Part shown: positions 6,990 to 13,693 of the stretch, in pieces
Position numbering within the stretch: the first letter of the stretch is position 1
How the letters are laid out: each line of letters begins with the position of its first letter
NCBI GenBank assembly: GCA_036389715.1
Contig: DASVWH010000037.1
Location: 1 to 13,693 of the forward strand
DNA from: DASVWH01 sp036389715
GTDB taxonomy: Bacteria > Acidobacteriota > Blastocatellia > Pyrinomonadales > Pyrinomonadaceae
Length of the DNA: 13,693 nucleotides
Direction: 5' to 3'
The notes under the pieces: model-generated
The model's input: only the letters and a program-made list of their open reading frames with translations
Told to the model about the DNA's origin: nothing
Databases searched by the model: none
Made by a program: the position numbers and the translations under genes

Positions 6990-7553
6990 ATGGCGACTGA
7001 TACTCACAAATACGCGGATGGCTCCGAATTTGAAGCGCCCCACTCGGCGCTTGAGGAGTTTAGCCGCGACGAGCGCCGCCCGGCCGTGCTGCTGCTCGGC
7101 GCGCTCGTCATCGCCGCCATCTTTTTCGCCATCGGCATCATGGTCGGGCGCTGGACCGCAGCGCGTGATCCGGGCGGGGACGCGCGGCCCGGCGCTGTTG
7201 CCAGTCCGGCCGCCACCCCGGCACCGGGCGCGCAGGGTGCGCAAGACGCGGCCGCGCCCGCCGCTCCTAATCCGTCCGCGGGAAACAGCGCCGCCGCGCA
7301 GAGACGCTTCGCCGTGCTGATAGCGACCTACGACGCGCCCGAAAAGGCACAGCCCATCATCAAGAGCTTGCAGGATGCCGGGTACGCGGACGTTCGCACG
7401 ACCAGGCCGCGCGCGTCCGACCCGCAGCCCAGGTACTCTGTCCTGGTAGGACGCTACTCGCAGGAGGAGGCGCGCCAGGCCGTCAAGCAGATGCTGGCGA
7501 CAAACAACCCGCGCTTGAAATACGTCAGGGTTGTCGAAGATTCCGGTAACTGA
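6990..7553 (+). CDS. Single-pass membrane protein with periplasmic SPOR domain
   Basis: From the ATG at 6990 the product is 187 aa. A cytoplasmic N-terminus (1-30) with acidic and basic residues precedes one membrane helix (31-53, PAVLLLGALVIAAIFFAIGIMVG). An Ala/Pro/Gly linker (60-104) follows, and the SPOR domain lies at 106-182. The SPOR pattern includes RRFAVLIATYDAPEKAQPI (105-123), L-x-x-A-G-Y at 127-132, RYSVLVGRYSQEEARQAV (148-165) and LKYVRVV (176-182). SPOR domains bind glycan strands stripped of peptides at the division septum, so a role in cell division or envelope constriction is likely, consistent with ftsK downstream. The frame stays open upstream to 6840, but that portion overlaps the NfeD-like gene and does not look like protein. 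The ribosome binding site is weak. Confidence 0.85.
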   Translation: MATDTHKYADGSEFEAPHSALEEFSRDERRPAVLLLGALVIAAIFFAIGIMVGRWTAARDPGGDARPGAVASPAATPAPGAQGAQDAAAPAAPNPSAGNSAAAQRRFAVLIATYDAPEKAQPIIKSLQDAGYADVRTTRPRASDPQPRYSVLVGRYSQEEARQAVKQMLATNNPRLKYVRVVEDSGN

Positions 7554-7663
7554 AAAGCTCTCTGCCGCAAAGTTCGCTCCCGCGGAGCACCTCTCACCGG
7601 ATAGCCCGCGCCGTCCGCGCAAGGCTTCCAAACTCCTCCCTGACGCTCAATCAGTTTCAGTTT

Positions 7664-7720
7664 CCAGAAAACAGTTTTCGTCTGGCACGCGACGTGCTGT
7701 ATCTCTAGTCGGCCAGCACG
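7664..7720 (+). other. Overlapping, mutually exclusive inverted repeats
   Basis: CCAGA (7664-7668) pairs with TCTGG (7681-7685), enclosing a palindrome GAAAACAGTTTTC (7667-7679). Next, GCACG (7685-7689) pairs with CGTGC (7693-7697) over a three-base loop. The same CGTGC, extended to CGTGCTG (7693-7699), pairs with CAGCACG (7714-7720). The last two hairpins cannot form together, a layout seen in attenuators, but all stems are short and chance is possible. Confidence 0.3.
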
Positions 7721-7819
7721 CAATGAAACGTGCCCCCGCCGCCAACACCCCTCTGAGCGCCGCCTGCCGCTGCGCCAGCCGCCCGCCGAGCATCCCTACA
7801 GTTTAACTTACCGAAATGT

Positions 7820-7845
7820 GAACCCGGTCAGAAATGACCGGGTTC
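7820..7845 (+). repeat. Perfect 11-bp inverted repeat with GAAA tetraloop
   Basis: GAACCCGGTCA (7820-7830) and TGACCGGGTTC (7835-7845) are exact reverse complements separated by GAAA (7831-7834), a GNRA tetraloop on the plus strand. No U-tract follows on either strand, so it is not a standard rho-independent terminator. It could be the core of a small RNA, a transcript-stabilising 3' end for the SPOR gene, or a genome-dispersed palindromic repeat. Confidence 0.7.
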
Positions 7846-7986
7846 TCCCACGTTTACGGCCTTTATTTACTGTCCCGGCACAATTTTCACTCTCCGCGTG
7901 TAATTTCCGCCCGGGCGTAATGCATCGCCGCGCCGCGCCCTGCGGGAACGTAACGGGCTCCCCGGATAGTCGAACCGACGAAATTT

Positions 7987-8017
7987 GTCACTCCCCGGTG
8001 ACGTTTTCTGTCTTTTT
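7987..8017 (+). terminator. Weak terminator-like hairpin with T-rich tail
   Basis: GTCAC (7987-7991) pairs with GTGAC (7998-8002) over the loop TCCCCG. A T-rich stretch (8004-8017, interrupted by C, T and G) follows at once. The five-pair stem is short, so it is a candidate only. It could end a transcript coming from the SPOR gene or from an RNA encoded in the gap. Confidence 0.3.
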
Positions 8018-8162
8018 GACGCTCGGCGATAGACCATTTGGTTGAAACCGGCAGGACGAAGGCCGGGAAAGAGGAGCGGCGGGAAGGGGCCCTTGATAAG
8101 AGCTTGAAGGTGTGAAGGGGTAAGCGGCTCTCTTCTTCTTATTTCATCGCGCGTCGCTTCTT

Positions 8163-8171
8163 TGTTAAACT
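8163..8171 (+). promoter_or_regulatory. Extended -10 promoter immediately before lnt, implying a leaderless mRNA
   Basis: TG (8163-8164), one base, then TAAACT (8166-8171) forms an extended -10 motif. Transcription would begin around 8178-8179, which is the A of the lnt start codon at 8179. The bases between motif and ATG carry no Shine-Dalgarno sequence. No good -35 is present (TTCATC at 8143-8148 at most). Confidence 0.45.
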
Positions 8172-8178
8172 CACCGGC

Positions 8179-9897
8179 ATGGACGAGGCGATGGTGCTTA
8201 ACGCGCAGGCTCGGGCGGGGCGGTTCAGACGGCTGGGCAGCCGTGTGCGCGCCAGTGCGCCGACCCGCGTCGAGTGGGGATTAAGCGTCGCGTCGGCAGC
8301 GCTGCTCGTTCTCTCCTTTCCGAATTTCGATCTCTGGCCCCTGGCCTGGGCGGGTCTGGTCCCGCTTTTCGTCGCCGTCGCGCGCAGGCCGGAACGCGGG
8401 CGCGCCTTTCTGCTCGGCTGGGCCACGGGCACGCTCTTCTTTTACGGCTCGTGCTACTGGCTGACATACGCGATGGTGCGCTACGGGGAGATTCCGGCCT
8501 GGATAGCCTACCCGCTGCTGATCCCTGTGGTGGTGGTCGTCGGGCTCTTCCCGGCGACGTGCTGCCTGCTGCTGGCGCGTGCGCTTGCGCGTTGGGGGCC
8601 GCGCGCGTTATTGGCCGCGCCGTTCTTCTGGGTGGCGCTCGAATGGGGGCGGCTCGGATTGACGGGCCAGCTCTGGAACGCCGTCGGCTACTCGCAGGCT
8701 TATGTCCCTACGCTGATTCTGCCCGCGCGCTGGGGCGGCGTCTATGCCGTCGGCTTTTTGATCGTCTCGGTCAACGCGGCGCTCGCCTACGCGCTCCTGC
8801 TCAGAAGCGGGCGCGCCTTGAAAAGCTCGGCCATCGCCGTCGCCCTGGTGGCCTGTCTTCTCCTGGCGACATTCCTGGCCGCACGCAGCGATGCGCAGGG
8901 CGCAGAAGCGGCGCCCGACGATGCTGCACGGCCGGAGGCGGTCGTCATCGCGGTTCAACCGAACGTCCCGATGGAGAGCTTCAAGTCGGCTGCCGAAATG
9001 GAGAGCCTGATTAATCGTCACCTGACTTTGAGCGAGGGCGCGCTGGCCGAGTGGGAGAGGAGCGTGCGAGGGCTCGACAGTTCTGCTCCCGGCGCTCAAG
9101 CTGTTGGAGCAGGACTCTCGCCATCGCGCCCGGATGTGGCGCGGGTCGTCGTCTGGCCCGAGTCGCCGATGAACTTCAGCTATGCGCGCGACACGGAGTT
9201 CCGCGATCTGCTGGCGCGTTTCGCCGGGAGGAATCACACGTCCGTACTCTTCAACTCGCAGGAGCCCGCGCCCGCTAATGGAACGTACAATGCCGCCGTC
9301 ATGGTCAACGAAGAAGGCCGCCTCATCGCGCAGTATGATAAGATTCGCCTGCTGCCGTTTGGCGAGTACGTGCCGCTGCCGCGCTGGCTGCCGGGAGTGA
9401 GCCTGATTCCGACGATGGTCGGGGATTTTACGCCGGGCGCGGAGTACCCCTTGATGCCGCTCGGCCAGGCACGCGCGGGCGTCTTCATCTGTTTCGAGTC
9501 GGCGTTTCCATCCATCACTCGCCATTTCGTGCAGGCGGGCGCGGACGTGCTGGTCAACATCACGAATGACGGATACCTGGGGCCGACGCCGGTGATGCGA
9601 CAGCACCTGGCCAACACCATCTTTCGCGCGGTGGAGAATAACCGGCCCGTCCTGCGCGTGACCAATACGGGCATCACGGCACACGTCTCGGGGCTTGGCC
9701 GGGTGACGGACGAGACGAAAGGCTATGAGCCCGCGGTGCGCGCCTGGAGCGTGCGGCGGACAACCGCCGGAAAGACTTTTTACACGCAGTACGGCGACCT
9801 CTTTGTCGGCTCATGCGCGCTCTTTGCCCTGGCGCTGGCCGTCGCGTCCTGGAGCCAGCGCCCGGCGTCAGGCGCTGGCCGCGCTCGAATTCGGTAG
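8179..9897 (+). CDS. lnt: Apolipoprotein N-acyltransferase
   Basis: This 572-aa inner-membrane enzyme adds the third acyl chain, taken from phospholipid, to the N-terminal cysteine of diacylated lipoproteins. About seven hydrophobic segments fill residues 33-235 (for example 33-50, 53-68, 75-97, 105-136). A periplasmic nitrilase-fold domain starts at VVIAVQPNVP, and a final helix lies near 541-558. The catalytic triad is visible: Glu328 in VVWPESP, Lys388 in YDKIRLLPFGEYVP and Cys438 in FICFES, with spacing matching E. coli Glu267, Lys335 and Cys387. NITNDGYLG...Q(H)LANTIFRAVENNRPVLRVTNTG is also diagnostic. The ATG at 8179 lacks a Shine-Dalgarno sequence; another in-frame ATG at 8191 has GAGG only two bases away. 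Release factor 2 begins 23 bases after the stop, so the two are probably one operon. Confidence 0.96.
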   Translation: MDEAMVLNAQARAGRFRRLGSRVRASAPTRVEWGLSVASAALLVLSFPNFDLWPLAWAGLVPLFVAVARRPERGRAFLLGWATGTLFFYGSCYWLTYAMVRYGEIPAWIAYPLLIPVVVVVGLFPATCCLLLARALARWGPRALLAAPFFWVALEWGRLGLTGQLWNAVGYSQAYVPTLILPARWGGVYAVGFLIVSVNAALAYALLLRSGRALKSSAIAVALVACLLLATFLAARSDAQGAEAAPDDAARPEAVVIAVQPNVPMESFKSAAEMESLINRHLTLSEGALAEWERSVRGLDSSAPGAQAVGAGLSPSRPDVARVVVWPESPMNFSYARDTEFRDLLARFAGRNHTSVLFNSQEPAPANGTYNAAVMVNEEGRLIAQYDKIRLLPFGEYVPLPRWLPGVSLIPTMVGDFTPGAEYPLMPLGQARAGVFICFESAFPSITRHFVQAGADVLVNITNDGYLGPTPVMRQHLANTIFRAVENNRPVLRVTNTGITAHVSGLGRVTDETKGYEPAVRAWSVRRTTAGKTFYTQYGDLFVGSCALFALALAVASWSQRPASGAGRARIR

Positions 9898-9920
9898 ATT
9901 ATTCAGAGGAAGGTTCAAGC

Positions 9921-11031
<1,111 letters not shown>

Positions 11032-11102
11032 CGAGACGAACATCGGATGTTAGAGGCCGGAGGCCAATAACCGTCAGCGGGCATCTGCTTTTTGGAGAGT
11101 TT

Positions 11103-13693
11103 ATGGCAACAACACAAACGGAAGCGCGGGTTAAAGCGGCAGCGCCGAGGAATACGCGGCGCAACGAGATCATCGCCATTGCCCTGTTCGCCCTGAGCGC
11201 GCTGCTGGCGCTCTGCCTCTTTTCCTATAAACCGAACGACCCGTCCTGGAATACCGCCGGGCAGGCCGAGACGCGCAACCTGATCGGCCCGCTCGGAGCA
11301 AATATCGCCGCCGCGCTCTTTCAGTTTGCGGGGCTCGCCGCATACCTCTTGCCGCTGCTCCTGATCGCCGCCGCCTGGCGGCGCTTTCGCACGCGGCGCA
11401 TCCGCGCTCCGCTGTCGAGAATCATCGGCCTCGTCATCATGCTGATGGCTGTCGCGGCGCTCTTCGCTCTCTTTATCACTCGCCCGCTGTTTGACGGCAG
11501 CGTCCCGCCGGGCGGAGGCGCGGGCGAGCTTATCAAGCGCATCCTCGTCGGCGGATTGAACACGGTCGGCGCGACCGTCCTGCTCTCGGCGCTGGCCGCG
11601 ACGGGGCTGCTGCTGGCCACCAACTTCTCTTTCGTGCGCGCTTATGAATGGATAATGGCGGCTTCGGGCGAGCGCTTCGGCTTCTTCCGCAAACTCCCGG
11701 AGCGCTTTCAGGCCTGGCGTGCGGCGCGCCGCGAGCAGGCCCAACTGCGTATCAACATGCGGCGCGCAGCCCGCGAAGAGCGTGCCGCCGTCCGTCAGGT
11801 CGAGAAGGGCCAGGGCCAGAAGTCAAGGGAAGAGCGGGTCGCAGAGTTCATGGCGGAAGGCGTGAGCCTGGACCTTTCGGCGGCCGGAGCGATCAAGCGC
11901 GCGGCTGCCCTTTCCGAACCCGCCATTGTCCCGGCCTCCGATGTAGATGTACAGGATGAAGTCAAAATCGCTGCTCCGCCCGTGCGCTCACAGGCGGCAG
12001 CGGCGGCTGAACAGGACGTGGCAGCTCGGGATGGAGTGCAGAGCAGGGTCAGGGGCGCGGGACAGGAAAGCGTTGCGCCGGTGGGCCGCGCTGCTGCCGC
12101 TTCGCGCCGCGCCAGCGAGCCGCCGACAGACGAGTCTGCGGAGATAGAGGAGATGGTCAAGACCGCCTCCGTCGTCCGGACAGAGATTAACGAAGAGAAG
12201 GGCGCATCTGCCGCCGCGTCCCGTCAGGCGCGCCGCGCGGCTCTGCCCGTAGCAGCGCCCGACGACTACAAGATACCGGGCGTCGAATTTCTCAACGCGC
12301 CGCCGCCGCACCTCGAACATGCCGACGAGGAATACTACGCGCTGGCCTCTAAGCTCGCGGAAAAGTGCAAGGAGTTCAACGTCACGGGCAAGATCGAGCA
12401 CATCTGTCCGGGCCCGGTCGTCACGACCTACGAATTCAAGCCCGACCCCGGCATCAAGTACTCGCGCGTGACGGGACTCGTAGACGACCTCTGCCTGGCG
12501 CTCAAGGCCGAGTCCATCCGTATTGACCGGTTGCCCGGCAAGGCTCACGTCGGCATCGAAGTGCCGAGCCCGCACCGCGAGACGATACACCTGCGCGAAG
12601 TCATCGAGTCGCGCCAGTTTCGCGAGTCGGCCTCGAAGCTGACGATTGCGCTCGGCAAGACTATTGACGGGCTCAACTACATCGCGGACCTGGCCAAGAT
12701 GCCGCATCTTTTGATTGCGGGCGCGACGGGCGCTGGCAAATCCGTCGGCGTCAATTCGCTGATAGTCTCCATTCTCTATAAAGCGCGCCCCGATGAAGTC
12801 AAATTCATCATGGTTGACCCGAAGCGCCTGGAGCTGGGGCTGTACGCCGACATCCCACACCTGGCGACGCCCATCATCACAGACCCGAAGCGCGCGGCCA
12901 TCTCTTTGAAGTGGGCCGTCTCGGAGATGGAGCGCCGCTACAAGGAGCTGGCCGGGTGGGGCGTGCGCAACATTGACGGGTTCAACACCGAAGTGACGCG
13001 GCGTAACCTCGTCAAGGATTATGACGAGACGACGAACGAGCCCTGGAAGCCGCTGCCCTACATCGTCATCATCATAGACGAGCTGGCCGACCTGATGATG
13101 GTCTCCGGCCACGAGGTGGAGGAATCCATCACGCGCCTGGCGCAGATGGCGCGCGCCGTCGGCATCCATCTGGTGCTCGCGACGCAGCGGCCGTCCGTTG
13201 ATGTCATCACCGGACTCATCAAGGCAAACTTCCCTTCGCGCATCTCCTTTCGCGTCTCCTCGAAAGTAGACTCGCGCACTATCATCGATGCTAACGGGGC
13301 CGAGCAGTTGCTGGGGCGCGGCGACATGCTCTTTCTCCCGCCGGGCACATCGCGCCTGATCCGCGTTCACGGCGCTTACGTTGACGAGGCGGAGATCGGC
13401 CGCATCGTCTCGCACATCAAAGAGCAGAGCGCGCCCGCCTACGACGAATCAATCACGCAGTCCGAGGAAGAGGCGCTCAGGCTCGAAGGCGGCGGGGGCG
13501 AGCGCGACGAGCTGTTTGAAGACGCCCTGCGGATTTGTGTCGAGATGAAACGCGCCTCGACCTCCGTCTTGCAGAGACGCCTGCGCATCGGCTACGGCCG
13601 CGCCGCCGCGATTCTAGACATAATGGAGCGCGAAGGCTTCATCGGCCAGGCCGACGGCGCTCGCCCGCGCCCCGTCCTCAGCCGCGCCTTTGA
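11103..13693 (+). CDS. ftsK: DNA translocase FtsK/SpoIIIE, partial (C-terminus beyond right edge)
   Basis: The frame is open from the ATG at 11103 (GGAGAG just upstream) to the edge, 863 codons plus two bases. FtsK is a hexameric ATP-driven pump that moves chromosomal DNA through the closing septum and activates XerCD at dif. Four hydrophobic segments anchor it (about 23-42, 62-91, 103-122, 139-171). A charged, Ala/Arg/Glu-rich linker follows (about 180-386), then the alpha domain (from DDYKIPGVEFL, 387), and the RecA-like motor with Walker A GATGAGKS at 540-547 and Walker B IIIDELADLMM with Asp659 and Glu660. LATQRPSVDVITG and the downstream IRVHGAYVDEAEI are typical. A winged-helix gamma domain (ELFEDALRIC...ILDIMEREGFIG, about 802-850), which reads KOPS-type polarity sequences, nearly completes the protein, so only a few codons are probably missing. 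Confidence 0.96.
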   Translation, partial: MATTQTEARVKAAAPRNTRRNEIIAIALFALSALLALCLFSYKPNDPSWNTAGQAETRNLIGPLGANIAAALFQFAGLAAYLLPLLLIAAAWRRFRTRRIRAPLSRIIGLVIMLMAVAALFALFITRPLFDGSVPPGGGAGELIKRILVGGLNTVGATVLLSALAATGLLLATNFSFVRAYEWIMAASGERFGFFRKLPERFQAWRAARREQAQLRINMRRAAREERAAVRQVEKGQGQKSREERVAEFMAEGVSLDLSAAGAIKRAAALSEPAIVPASDVDVQDEVKIAAPPVRSQAAAAAEQDVAARDGVQSRVRGAGQESVAPVGRAAAASRRASEPPTDESAEIEEMVKTASVVRTEINEEKGASAAASRQARRAALPVAAPDDYKIPGVEFLNAPPPHLEHADEEYYALASKLAEKCKEFNVTGKIEHICPGPVVTTYEFKPDPGIKYSRVTGLVDDLCLALKAESIRIDRLPGKAHVGIEVPSPHRETIHLREVIESRQFRESASKLTIALGKTIDGLNYIADLAKMPHLLIAGATGAGKSVGVNSLIVSILYKARPDEVKFIMVDPKRLELGLYADIPHLATPIITDPKRAAISLKWAVSEMERRYKELAGWGVRNIDGFNTEVTRRNLVKDYDETTNEPWKPLPYIVIIIDELADLMMVSGHEVEESITRLAQMARAVGIHLVLATQRPSVDVITGLIKANFPSRISFRVSSKVDSRTIIDANGAEQLLGRGDMLFLPPGTSRLIRVHGAYVDEAEIGRIVSHIKEQSAPAYDESITQSEEEALRLEGGGGERDELFEDALRICVEMKRASTSVLQRRLRIGYGRAAAILDIMEREGFIGQADGARPRPVLSRAF

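Larger units (their letters stand above)
7554..8178. other. 625-base intergenic region rich in inverted repeats
   Basis: This gap separates the SPOR gene from lnt. Two plus-strand open frames (7531-7806 and 7818-8045) show no family resemblance and a shadow-like composition. Inverted repeats are concentrated between 7664 and 8002, including a perfect palindrome CGCCCGGGCG (7908-7917) and the elements listed separately. The 3' end holds the lnt promoter. I recognise no known RNA family. Confidence 0.5.

Noticed and set aside
7531..8045. Two short plus-strand open frames in the SPOR-lnt gap (7531-7806, 7818-8045)
   Set aside because: They lack ribosome binding sites and family resemblance, and they run through inverted repeats.
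8608..9684. 358-codon open frame on the minus strand
   Set aside because: It is antisense to lnt, whose catalytic triad and conserved motifs are clear in the plus strand.
11988..13415. 475-codon open frame on the minus strand
   Set aside because: It is exactly antisense to the conserved FtsK linker and motor, and its translation shows no family motifs; GC-rich third positions create long antisense frames.

Overview
The window looks like chromosomal backbone from a GC-rich, Gram-negative-type bacterium. Lnt implies lipoproteins with a third acyl chain, and the SPOR, FtsK and CsgG/TolB-like proteins fit a diderm envelope. The mix (TPR proteins, a small Rad52/DdrA-like protein, a stand-alone SET protein, lnt next to prfB) suggests Acidobacteriota, perhaps Blastocatellia. 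That placement is a recollection-based inference, not a computed result.

Layout: (1) 1-1633, minus strand: the N-terminal part of a secreted TPR protein that runs off the left edge, then a 136-aa Rad52/DdrA-like protein. (2) 1772-1973, plus strand: a promoter-like TTGACA box and a complete tRNA-Glu(UUC) with encoded CCA. (3) 2069-4168, plus: a GH25 muramidase-like protein without a signal peptide, an NmrA-type NAD(P)-binding oxidoreductase, and a small SET + post-SET protein. (4) 4169-4627: a 459-base gap with three consecutive GC-rich hairpins. (5) 4628-6397: an exported protein with a CsgG/FlgO/TolB-like N-terminal domain and TPRs. (6) 6605-7553: an extended -10 motif, a short NfeD-like protein and a single-pass SPOR protein. 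(7) 7554-8178: a 625-base gap with several inverted repeats. (8) 8163-13693: apolipoprotein N-acyltransferase (lnt), apparently leaderless; release factor 2 (prfB) with a programmed +1 frameshift; and the DNA translocase ftsK, which runs off the right edge.

The right half is themed on envelope and division: Lnt matures lipoproteins, SPOR domains bind septal peptidoglycan, and FtsK clears DNA from the septum. The middle cluster (GH25, SDR, SET) is closely spaced and probably co-transcribed, but no shared pathway is evident. I found no CRISPR array, insertion sequence, integrase, toxin-antitoxin pair or recognisable defence island. The items most worth a second look are the two structured intergenic regions, the leaderless lnt start, the SET protein, the Rad52/DdrA-like protein, and the UGA-U context of the prfB frameshift site.
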